Shown: positions 1-5,610 of the stretch, piece after piece
How positions within the stretch are numbered: position 1 is the first letter of the stretch
Layout of the letters: each line of letters opens with the position of its first letter
Assembly (NCBI GenBank): GCA_041618535.1
Contig: JBFKFP010000174.1
Location: 1 to 5,610 of the forward strand
Direction: 5' to 3'
Length of the DNA stretch: 5,610 nucleotides
Source: SHLJ01 sp041618535
Lineage (GTDB): Bacteria > Bacteroidota > Bacteroidia > Flavobacteriales > Flavobacteriaceae
Program-made: the position numbers and the translations under genes
The notes under the pieces: generated by a model
What the model was told of the DNA's origin: nothing
The model's input: only the letters and a program-made list of their open reading frames with translations
The model's database searches: none

Positions 1-90
1 AAGTGGGCCTTTGAACATTTCATACAAATCCGTTAGGGATTGGCATCCAAACCGATCTACATAAGTTATTAACTGGACTTTGTTTTTCAT
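1..90 (-). CDS. Sucrose phosphorylase-like GH13_18 enzyme, N-terminal fragment (runs off window)
   Basis: Thirty codons are visible from an ATG at 90-88 to the window edge, with no stop. The translation begins MKNKVQLITYVDRFG and goes on with a segment containing SLTDLYEMFKGPL. From memory of the family, the first 15 residues differ at only two positions from the start of Bifidobacterium sucrose phosphorylase (MKNKVQLITYADRLG). That enzyme is a cytoplasmic GH13 subfamily 18 phosphorylase that splits sucrose with phosphate into glucose 1-phosphate and fructose. Relatives act on sucrose 6'-phosphate, glucosylglycerol or glucosylglycerate, and the acceptor-site residues that would decide lie outside the window. 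The ATG is only 6 bp past the transporter stop (99-97), with no gene between, so the two are very likely co-transcribed. No Shine-Dalgarno is seen. The family call is fairly sure; the substrate is unknown. Confidence 0.8.
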   Translation of the reverse strand, partial: MKNKVQLITYVDRFGCQSLTDLYEMFKGPL

Positions 91-96
91 ATGTTG

Positions 97-1521
97 TTAA
101 ATTGATGACGACCACATGATCCACGGTGTCGCAAAAAGGAATATAATAGTGTTCAAGACAGTAATGATGGCTCCCTGTTTATAGATATCTCTTGACGGTA
201 AATACCCGCTACCGGCGAATAATACATTTGAGCTGGAGGCCTGCGGGGTAATGACCGCAAAATAATTTGTGGCAAACGAAAGCATAAAAGCCATCAGCGC
301 AGCCGGCACCCCGGCATTAACCGCTACTTGGAGAAAAACAGCGTATAAGGCTAATAAATGAGCGGTCTGACTTACGAAGAGATAGTGTATCAAAACATAT
401 AGTACCGTTAGAAGGATATAAACCGTGATCCAGCTATAACCACTTATATAGGTGGCTATTTGCGCACCTAGGGTCTTCATAAAACCAAGGTCATTCAAAG
501 CTGTGCTCATCATATACAGAATCGCAAACCATACATAGGTTTCCAGTGCATCGCCGGCACCTTGCCTGATATCCTCCAGGGAATAAACATTTGCTAATAT
601 CAGTATTGATAGTCCGAGGAACGCAACAATAGCAAGGTCTATGTTCAGAACCGGGGAAAAAGCCCACAGAATTATCATACCGAAGAAGGTAATACCCATG
701 ATCCATTCCTTTTTACTCATAGGGCCCATCTCACTAAGCGAATCCCTCGCCATTTTTGGAGCTTCGGGCGTAAACTTACTTTCCGGAGGATAGAGTTTGT
801 ACAACACCCAGGGGATCGCTACCAGGGCAATAAGACATGGTAGTGAAGCAACAAACAGCCAGTTCCCAAAATTCATATTAACTCCAAATTGTGCGGCAAT
901 TCCCGCTCCAACGGGGTTGGCAGCCATCCCTGTGAACCACAATGCCGAACTAATTGTATGACCGGATATAGCGGTCATCATGAGGTAGCTGCCTGTTTTT
1001 CTCCTGCTTTCAGGTGTTGGATGGGATCCTGTGTCTAAAGAAAGGGCATGTGTGATGGGATAAAGAATCCCGGATCTTGCCGTATTGCTAGGAATGGCTG
1101 GTCCGAGAAGGGTGTCTGTAGCAACAATGCAATACCCCAGGTTCAGGGTGGATTTTCCGAAACGGCGGATCAGCAGGAAGGCAATTCGTCTTCCTAACCC
1201 CGATTTTATAACGCCTTTTGCAACTAAAAAAGCAGCCAGAATCAGCAAAATGAAACTCTCTGAAAAGCCCGAAAAAGCTTTTTCAGCGGGAAGGACCCTG
1301 AGAAGGACCACAGCCACCAATGCGAGAACAGATGCTGTAAAAATGGAAAGCGCATCGATCAGGACCCCGATGATAGCGGTAATGAAAATGGTGAACAGGT
1401 ACCAGGCATTGGGGGAGAGGTCCCAGGGAATGGGCATATGCCAGATAACCAGGCCAATGGTTAGGGTAACCCCTCTTTTTATCCAACGTATGTTATGAAA
1501 GTTATCTGACAGTTTTTCCAA
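97..1521 (-). CDS. DASS/SLC13-family anion (di-/tricarboxylate) transporter
   Basis: A 474-residue inner-membrane carrier, close to the usual 460-490 of the CitT/DiT branch of the divalent anion:sodium symporter family. It has about a dozen hydrophobic stretches, with a hydrophilic loop around 243-272. The first family signature is PSNTAR (144-149, SNT at 145-147). The second repeat has SQTAH at 384-388 in the place of the second Ser-x-Thr motif. The segment near 410-440 (NYFAVITPQASSSN, then GSGYL) and TGMAANP at 197-203 recall the 2-oxoglutarate/malate (DiT) carriers. Substrates in this branch are C4-C6 carboxylates, moved by exchange or with sodium; the sequence does not fix which. The start is TTG (1521-1519). 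No ATG lies upstream in frame before the stop at 1605-1603, and the first internal ATG (Met29) would cut into the first membrane helix, so TTG is preferred. It probably heads an operon with the phosphorylase-like gene. Confidence 0.9.
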   Translation of the reverse strand: MEKLSDNFHNIRWIKRGVTLTIGLVIWHMPIPWDLSPNAWYLFTIFITAIIGVLIDALSIFTASVLALVAVVLLRVLPAEKAFSGFSESFILLILAAFLVAKGVIKSGLGRRIAFLLIRRFGKSTLNLGYCIVATDTLLGPAIPSNTARSGILYPITHALSLDTGSHPTPESRRKTGSYLMMTAISGHTISSALWFTGMAANPVGAGIAAQFGVNMNFGNWLFVASLPCLIALVAIPWVLYKLYPPESKFTPEAPKMARDSLSEMGPMSKKEWIMGITFFGMIILWAFSPVLNIDLAIVAFLGLSILILANVYSLEDIRQGAGDALETYVWFAILYMMSTALNDLGFMKTLGAQIATYISGYSWITVYILLTVLYVLIHYLFVSQTAHLLALYAVFLQVAVNAGVPAALMAFMLSFATNYFAVITPQASSSNVLFAGSGYLPSRDIYKQGAIITVLNTIIFLFATPWIMWSSSI

Positions 1522-1565
1522 CTTTGTTAGGCTTAACCTGTTTATCCCGATGCGTGATCCAATTT

Positions 1566-1573
1566 GAAAGGTA
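1566..1573 (-). promoter_or_regulatory. Possible -7 element for the transporter operon
   Basis: On the minus strand this reads TACCTTTC, five of the six fixed bases of the Bacteroidota -7 consensus TAnnTTTG. It lies about 45 bp before the TTG start, which would give a leader of roughly 35-40 nt. No matching TTG-type -33 element is seen at the expected spacing, and an AT-rich region gives such matches by chance, so this is only a candidate. Confidence 0.2.
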
Positions 1574-1673
1574 AATAATTTTTTTGGATGGTAATAATGA
1601 ACTTAAGGCGATAATTCGTGAAGTCGGTTTGGGTCTGCATGTAAAGCACAGAAATCTTTGGTCCTTCTTGGCC

Positions 1674-1748
1674 AACTGTTTTCAAGGTTAGGGCCGAAGG
1701 TTGAAAATTAAGCTGGTACTTTCTACATACCGAAAGTTGAAAACGGTT
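1674..1748. repeat. Cluster of TTTTCAA/TTGAAAA repeats
   Basis: CCGAAGGTTGAAAA (1694-1707) and CCGAAAGTTGAAAA (1730-1743) form a direct repeat matching at 13 of 14 positions, 36 bp apart start to start. A third copy of the heptamer lies in reverse orientation as TTTTCAA at 1679-1685. AACTGTTTTCAA (1674-1685) is an inverted match, 11 of 12, to TTGAAAACGGTT (1737-1748). The cluster is about 155-225 bp upstream of the transporter start. It could be a set of operator half-sites for that operon, or a trace of old duplication; the sequence alone does not decide. Confidence 0.4.
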
Positions 1749-1786
1749 ATGGCATCTATGATCAAGGGAGTATGTTCAGGATATAT

Positions 1787-1855
1787 AAAAAACCGATGGT
1801 TGTTTCATCATCTAAATTCTCTGATTATAATGAATCAAGACGAAAAACAACCATC
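1787..1855 (-). terminator. Terminator-like inverted repeat after the Mo-hydroxylase operon
   Basis: Read on the minus strand, GATGGTTGTTT (1855-1845) is followed 39 nt later by its exact complement AAACAACCATC (1805-1795), then GG and six T (1792-1787). It begins 20 bp past the stop codon of the molybdopterin subunit. An 11-bp stem with a trailing T-tract fits an intrinsic terminator for the minus strand. The loop is unusually long, but a nested TGATT/AATCA pair (1822-1826 with 1833-1837) could shorten it into a stacked structure. No T-tract follows the stem on the plus strand, so it should act in one direction only. Confidence 0.55.
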
Positions 1856-1875
1856 AACTTAAAAATAAGCTCTTC

Positions 1876-4128
1876 CTAACCCAATAATGGCTTATTGGAA
1901 ATGAAAGGCTGGTGATAATATCGATTTCCAGTGGCTCTATACAGGGCATTTGCCAAAGCGCCCATCACGGGGGGAAGTGGAGGTTCTCCCAATCCGGTTG
2001 GGTTAATGTCGCTTTCCACAAAATGAACTTCCTGCTTCCGGGGAGATTCATTATGACGTATCAGCCTGTATTTATCAAAATTGCTCTCCTGCGGAACCCC
2101 ATCCTTAAATGTTAGGGCACTATACATGGCGTGCCCGATTCCGTCAATCACCCCGCCTTCCACCATATTTGTGGCTGCGTCAGGATTGATGACTATTCCG
2201 CAATCCACAGCGCTTATCACATTGTCGACCCTGGGCATCCCGTTTTCAATCACCATATCAAGAACCTGGGCCACATAGGAGTTGTGACAATAATATGCCG
2301 CCACTCCGCGCGATACTCCTTCCTGAGAAGTACCCCAATTAGCTTTTTCCCTTACCAGTTTCAAGACCCCTGCATAGCGCTCGGCGTCATAATCGTTCCG
2401 TTCTCCAACAGGGTTGTTGATCGCTTTATCGAATAATTCCAGTCTGAAATCTATTGGGTCTTTTCCGGCCATTTCGGCTACCTCATCAAGGAATGCCTGT
2501 TCGGCTCCGGCTATAAAATTGGAACGAGGTGCCCGCCATGCCCCGACACTAACGTTCGACTTTAATGTCCAGTCTTCAGCCTGATAATTATCAACCGCTC
2601 CGGCAGGGAAACGATTGGCAAACAGCGGACTTTCAGGAATACCGCCTGCTCTTACCATAAAAGCGGTCATTTCATTATTCTCGTTCAATGCGGCTTTATA
2701 GGTTACATGATAGGCCGGTCGATAATTACCGAAGGTCATATCGTCTTCCCTGGTATAAACCAGTTTAACCGGGTTCTTTATCTTTTGAGATATCACGGCG
2801 GCTTCCACAAGGAAATGCCCGTAAAGACGTCTTCCGAATCCTCCGCCCATCCGGGTCATCTGAATATCCACCTGCTCAAGAGTCAGTCCCAGGCGGGCCG
2901 CCACACTTTTCTCCATGAATTCAGGAGTCTGAATAGGGCCGATAAGTTCAGCATGGTCATCGGTAACATCGGCGTAGAAATTCATTGGTTCCAGGGTATT
3001 GTGGGCCAGGAACGGGCAGGTATAACTGCGCTCAATTGTTTTGGCTGCCTTTTTAAAGGCTGCATCTACATTGCCGTCACTTCTCACCACCCTGCCAGGT
3101 TTATTGGCCATTTCAGCCATTTTAATAGAGTGGGTCTGACTGTTTTCCAAACCAGCCGGATATTCAGTGGTCATAATATTTCCGAACATATCGATCTCAA
3201 AACTGGCATCCCCTGCTTTTTCCCATTCTACCTGCAGCATCTTTTTTGCCTGCATAACCTGCCATGTACTCTCACCAACAATCACCACCTTATCATTAAA
3301 AGTAGCGATATCGGCGAAGCTCTTCCTGCTTCCATCAGTATAGGTTTCCATGGTGAACACATCCTTGATTCCGGGCATATTCTTTACTGCGGTGGCATCC
3401 ATCGATTTAAATTTCATGCCGAAGCCCGGTGGATGAATCAACATGGCTATGAGCATGCCCTCTTTATGAACATCAAGTCCGAACAACGGCTGACCCGTCA
3501 CGATCTTCAGTCCGTCCACATTCCTTTTAGAACTTCCAATGATCTTGTAGTCTTTGGTCTCTTTAAGCTCAACCTCTTCAGGCACTTCCATTTGTGCGGC
3601 TGCTGAGGCCATCTCGCCATAATGAGCAGATTTTCCGCTGTTGTCGTGATAGATCATTCCCGCTGCTGTAGTGATTTCCGCAACCGGTACAGACCAGGCC
3701 TGAGCCGCTGCCGATTTAAGCATTTCCCTGGCCGTGGCACCGGCCATGCGAAGGCCGTCCCAGCCTTGTCTGATAGACTGGCTTCCGCCGGCAAGCTGAC
3801 GGGTATATAAATCTGTATTCAGGGGGGCCTGTTCAACTATCACATCTTTCCAGTCGGTGTCGAGCTCCTCTGCCACTATCATTGGCATGGATGTTTTTAC
3901 ATTCTGTCCGATCTCAGGGTTAGGAGACATGATGGTAACTATGCCGTTGTCGCCTATTTTCAGAAATCCATTTATTTCGAACCATTCGTCAGGCATTACC
4001 ATAGCCTCTTCAATGGTTGCATCCTTACACGATGCCAGCCAGCTGAACCCGATCATAAGACCTCCTCCGGCCAATCCCATTTGCTTGACAAATGTGCGTC
4101 TTCCGTATGTTGTTTTTACTAAACTCAT
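1876..4128 (-). CDS. Molybdopterin-binding large subunit of an isoquinoline 1-oxidoreductase-type hydroxylase, Tat lipoprotein
   Basis: A 750-residue large subunit of the xanthine oxidase family, IorB branch. Such enzymes hydroxylate a carbon of an N-heterocycle or oxidise an aldehyde at a Mo-pterin centre, taking oxygen from water. The N-terminus has a twin-arginine motif (RRTFVKQ, 10-16), a hydrophobic stretch (17-33) and a lipobox LASC with Cys34, suggesting folded export and lipid anchoring. A hammerhead-like region spans about 200-310. Mo-cofactor regions follow, with GGGFGRR at 428-434 and WRAPRSN at 531-537. GLGEPPLPP (712-720) places the likely catalytic base at Glu715. Length is normal for the branch and no break is seen. 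The ATG is 22 bp after the stop of the Fe-S subunit, with an A-rich leader instead of a Shine-Dalgarno. The substrate cannot be read from the sequence; aldehyde oxidation is a live alternative to isoquinoline-like substrates. Confidence 0.93.
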   Translation of the reverse strand: MSLVKTTYGRRTFVKQMGLAGGGLMIGFSWLASCKDATIEEAMVMPDEWFEINGFLKIGDNGIVTIMSPNPEIGQNVKTSMPMIVAEELDTDWKDVIVEQAPLNTDLYTRQLAGGSQSIRQGWDGLRMAGATAREMLKSAAAQAWSVPVAEITTAAGMIYHDNSGKSAHYGEMASAAAQMEVPEEVELKETKDYKIIGSSKRNVDGLKIVTGQPLFGLDVHKEGMLIAMLIHPPGFGMKFKSMDATAVKNMPGIKDVFTMETYTDGSRKSFADIATFNDKVVIVGESTWQVMQAKKMLQVEWEKAGDASFEIDMFGNIMTTEYPAGLENSQTHSIKMAEMANKPGRVVRSDGNVDAAFKKAAKTIERSYTCPFLAHNTLEPMNFYADVTDDHAELIGPIQTPEFMEKSVAARLGLTLEQVDIQMTRMGGGFGRRLYGHFLVEAAVISQKIKNPVKLVYTREDDMTFGNYRPAYHVTYKAALNENNEMTAFMVRAGGIPESPLFANRFPAGAVDNYQAEDWTLKSNVSVGAWRAPRSNFIAGAEQAFLDEVAEMAGKDPIDFRLELFDKAINNPVGERNDYDAERYAGVLKLVREKANWGTSQEGVSRGVAAYYCHNSYVAQVLDMVIENGMPRVDNVISAVDCGIVINPDAATNMVEGGVIDGIGHAMYSALTFKDGVPQESNFDKYRLIRHNESPRKQEVHFVESDINPTGLGEPPLPPVMGALANALYRATGNRYYHQPFISNKPLLG

Positions 4129-4150
4129 CTGCTAAATTTTTTGGTTTGGA

Positions 4151-4615
4151 TTATGAAAGGTCTGTCTGAGCTGCCGATTTGATGGCCGCTTTAATTCTCG
4201 TATAAGTACCGCAACGGCAAATATTGCCGGCCATTGTGGCCTCTATATCCTCGTCGGATGGATTGGAGTTCGATTTAAGGAAGGCTGCCGCTGTCATGAT
4301 CTGACCGGCCTGGCAGTAGCCGCACTGGTACACATCATGTTCCAGCCATGCTTTTTGGACCGGGTGGTCACCTTTTTCAGACAGACCCTCAATAGTGGTT
4401 ATCTCGCTGCTTCCGATAGAAGAAACAGGAAGCTGACATGACCGCGTAGCTGTGCCGTCAACATGAATGGTGCAGGAGCCACATTGTGCGATCCCACAGC
4501 CGAACTTAGTGCCCAAAAGTTGCAGGTGATCCCTCAAAACCCAGAGGATGGGAGTGGTGGGATCAACCTCTACCGTATGGCTTTTGCCATTTACTTTTAA
4601 CTGATATGTTGCCAT
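4151..4615 (-). CDS. Small (2Fe-2S)-binding subunit of the molybdenum hydroxylase (IorA type)
   Basis: A 154-residue electron-transfer subunit, standard length for the family. The N-terminal plant-ferredoxin-like domain (about 1-75) holds one [2Fe-2S] cluster with Cys40, Cys45, Cys48 and Cys60. The C-terminal four-helix domain (about 84-150) holds the second with Cys98, Cys101, Cys133 and Cys135 (QCGYCQAGQ and GNICRCGTY are textbook motifs). All eight ligands are present. It passes electrons from the Mo centre of the large subunit encoded next to an outside acceptor. It has no signal peptide of its own, so if the complex is exported it probably travels bound to the Tat-tagged partner (inference). 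The ATG at 4615-4613 gives a start exactly at the family's first beta strand. No FAD subunit lies beside it. Confidence 0.95.
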   Translation of the reverse strand: MATYQLKVNGKSHTVEVDPTTPILWVLRDHLQLLGTKFGCGIAQCGSCTIHVDGTATRSCQLPVSSIGSSEITTIEGLSEKGDHPVQKAWLEHDVYQCGYCQAGQIMTAAAFLKSNSNPSDEDIEATMAGNICRCGTYTRIKAAIKSAAQTDLS

Positions 4616-4679
4616 GGAGTGAAAATTTGCATTAAGATACAGAAATTTTGAATGTGATTATGAGAATTTTACCAATGAA

Positions 4680-4693
4680 ATCATATGTATGAT
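4680..4693. repeat. 14-bp inverted repeat upstream of the Mo-hydroxylase operon
   Basis: ATCATA-TG-TATGAT is a perfect 6-bp inverted repeat around a 2-bp centre, 65 bp before the start of the Fe-S subunit gene. Size and position suit a dimeric regulator's operator, but short palindromes are common in DNA this AT-rich. Confidence 0.3.
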
Positions 4694-4698
4694 CAATA

Positions 4699-4715
4699 CA
4701 ATTAACCAGTAATTG
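4699..4715. repeat. 17-bp inverted repeat upstream of the Mo-hydroxylase operon
   Basis: CAATTA-ACCAG-TAATTG is a perfect 6-bp inverted repeat around 5 bp, centred about 20 bp from the neighbouring palindrome. An overlapping pair ATCAAT (4692-4697) and ATTGAT (4712-4717) adds to the symmetry. No G/C-rich stem or T-tract follows, so a terminator for the upstream VOC gene is unlikely; an operator is the better guess. I saw no good TAnnTTTG promoter element in the same gap. Confidence 0.3.
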
Positions 4716-4778
4716 ATGAGCTATAAACAATATCTTTTATTGAACTTAAGCTATCATGAACCTTCTTTTCAGGCAACT

Positions 4779-5123
4779 TCATTTGTTCTCGGCAAGGAAT
4801 AACGGGTTACCATCGGGATCGTTAAAATGAGCCAGGCGAATGTAGCCTCCTTTTTCAAATGAAAATTCAATTCCTTTTGATTCGAGTTCTTTGACGGTAT
4901 CATCAAAGTTGAACACCCCCAGGCCTACAGATACATTATTGCCGTAACTCACCCTATGGTTAGCAGGGTGCAATGCCATCATGAAGCCATTGGCGTCCAA
5001 TTCAGCATAATGGTTTCCGTAGCGGTTAAGAAGTTTCAAACCTAATGTATCCACATAGAATGCAATGGCATGATCCATGGATGAAACCATGATGTTTACC
5101 CGAGCTTTGTTGAGGTTTTTCAT
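4779..5123 (-). CDS. Glyoxalase/bleomycin-resistance (VOC) superfamily protein
   Basis: A 114-residue single-domain VOC protein with two beta-alpha-beta-beta-beta modules (about 6-55 and 62-112). The first shows the family pattern VNIMVSSMDHAIAFYVDTLG (9-28), and the second ends in the usual DPDGNPLFLAE (102-112). The final Glu112 is a typical metal ligand. The first-strand position, often His, is Asn10 here, so a standard metal triad is not evident. It may be a non-metal binding protein or use other ligands. VOC proteins include lyases, dioxygenases, epimerases and resistance proteins, and this one cannot be assigned. The ATG follows the stop of the TPR-like gene by 22 bp, suggesting co-transcription with it rather than with the Mo hydroxylase 163 bp downstream. 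Confidence 0.85.
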   Translation of the reverse strand: MKNLNKARVNIMVSSMDHAIAFYVDTLGLKLLNRYGNHYAELDANGFMMALHPANHRVSYGNNVSVGLGVFNFDDTVKELESKGIEFSFEKGGYIRLAHFNDPDGNPLFLAENK

Positions 5124-5145
5124 TTTCTATAAAATTCTCAATCAA

Positions 5146-5610
5146 TCATTTTTCGTATGTATTTAGAGGAAAGTAGTTTTGTCTTAATATTTCAGTATAT
5201 AGAGAGTCATTTCTATATGGGTCTATTTCATCTTTTCCATTAATAATTATCAAATCCTCCCACCGTCTCATAAAATAAAAGTCATTTGCGATCTGATTCA
5301 GGTAATGGTATAATGAATCCCTGTTACCTAGATTAGCAAAGAAGAATACCTTTTGACCCCTGTCCGGATTGAAATCGGGATGACCAAGGATTTTGTAAGT
5401 GTTCTCATCATCGCCCATAAAGGAATAGAGCCATGCCTTATTAAAGTAATATCCCTCTGTATGCAAGGGTTTTAACTGTTCCTGATATTGCCAGGCCAGA
5501 TCGTAGTCTCCCTTGTAGGCATAAAGTCGTTGCTTTAATACGGTTTTTTCCCAAGTATCCAGGGTGGAGGACGAAACGGAGTCTGATAAAAAATTCAAAG
5601 CTTCACTGAA
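5146..5610 (-). CDS. TPR-like protein of unknown role, C-terminal fragment (runs off window)
   Basis: The 154 visible residues are the C-terminal part of a longer protein; the frame is open to the window edge. A TTG at 5598-5596 sits in frame but reads better as an internal Leu, because the coding sequence continues upstream of it. Helical TPR-like features include YKGDYDLAWQYQEQL, then a WLYSFMGDDENTYKIL unit and a FFANLGNRDSLYHYLNQI unit. The end, with IDPYRNDSLYTEILRQ, resembles the closing P-x-x-D/N-x-L pattern common at the C-terminus of TPR proteins fused to N-terminal cyclase, kinase or DNA-binding domains. That makes a regulatory or signalling protein plausible but not shown. The gene is visibly more AT-rich than the Mo-hydroxylase genes, especially near its 3' end. 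Confidence 0.7.
   Translation of the reverse strand, partial: FSEALNFLSDSVSSSTLDTWEKTVLKQRLYAYKGDYDLAWQYQEQLKPLHTEGYYFNKAWLYSFMGDDENTYKILGHPDFNPDRGQKVFFFANLGNRDSLYHYLNQIANDFYFMRRWEDLIIINGKDEIDPYRNDSLYTEILRQNYFPLNTYEK

Larger units (their letters stand above)
1522..1875. other. 354-bp intergenic region between Mo-hydroxylase and transporter units
   Basis: No convincing gene is seen on either strand; open frames here are short and resemble nothing I recognise. The side next to the Mo subunit holds a terminator-like inverted repeat (1787-1855). The middle holds a cluster of TTTTCAA/TTGAAAA repeats (about 1674-1748). The side next to the transporter is AT-rich with a poly-A/T patch near 1579-1585 and a weak promoter-like octamer at 1566-1573. 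This layout fits the end of one transcription unit and the control region of the next. Confidence 0.6.

Noticed and set aside
1085..1498. 137-codon open frame on the plus strand
   Set aside because: It is antisense to the N-terminal half of the transporter, which matches its family throughout. The plus-strand product is basic, low in structure and unlike any protein I know.
1606..1760. Remnant of an insertion sequence or pseudogene in the intergenic gap
   Set aside because: Repeats are present, but there are no terminal inverted repeats with target duplication and no recognisable transposase fragment in any frame I read.
2707..3606. 299-codon open frame on the plus strand
   Set aside because: It lies wholly antisense to the molybdopterin subunit, whose family motifs are unmistakable in that stretch. 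The plus-strand translation shows no recognisable domain.
1876..4615. Assignment to a defined enzyme such as isoquinoline oxidoreductase, nicotinate dehydrogenase or aldehyde dehydrogenase
   Set aside because: The subunit architecture is shared by enzymes with many substrates, and no residue visible here fixes the substrate, so no gene symbol is given.
4616..4778. A promoter of the TAnnTTTG type for the Fe-S subunit gene
   Set aside because: The best candidate, TATCTTAA on the minus strand, matches only four of six fixed bases and has no -33 partner at normal spacing.
5596..5598. Start codon for the TPR-like gene at the in-frame TTG
   Set aside because: The frame continues open to the window edge with protein-like sequence before it, and the fragment looks like the tail of a longer protein, so the real start is outside the window.

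Overview
The window looks like a piece of a Bacteroidota (probably flavobacterial or cytophagal) chromosome. This is inferred from moderate GC, A-rich leaders without clear Shine-Dalgarno sequences, the style of the proteins, and a Tat-exported oxidoreductase with a lipobox. No rRNA or other taxonomic marker is present, so the placement is tentative. Every gene I can support is on the minus strand, so transcription runs from high to low coordinates.

In transcription order, the window opens (5610-5146) with the C-terminal part of a TPR-like protein of unknown role, cut by the window edge. A small glyoxalase-fold (VOC) gene follows after 22 bp (5123-4779). A 163-bp AT-rich gap with two short inverted repeats separates these from a two-gene unit. 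That unit encodes a small subunit with two [2Fe-2S] clusters (4615-4151) and a large molybdopterin subunit (4128-1876). Together they form a molybdenum hydroxylase of the isoquinoline 1-oxidoreductase type. The large subunit carries a twin-arginine signal and a lipobox, so the complex is probably exported folded and lipid-anchored outside the cytoplasmic membrane. A terminator-like inverted repeat with a T-tract lies just after this unit.

A 354-bp non-coding stretch follows, with a cluster of TTTTCAA/TTGAAAA repeats. The last unit begins with a DASS/SLC13-type anion transporter (1521-97, TTG start). Six bases after its stop, a second gene starts at position 90 and runs off the window. Its 30 visible codons closely resemble the N-terminus of sucrose phosphorylase (GH13 subfamily 18). 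It is short in this window and easy to miss, but it changes the reading of the transporter: an anion carrier is apparently co-expressed with an alpha-glucoside phosphorylase.

The families here are known. The parts that deserve a second look are the transporter-phosphorylase pairing, the Tat-lipoprotein form of the Mo subunit and the unusual intergenic structures. I found no CRISPR array, tRNA, rRNA, insertion sequence or clearly new multi-gene system.
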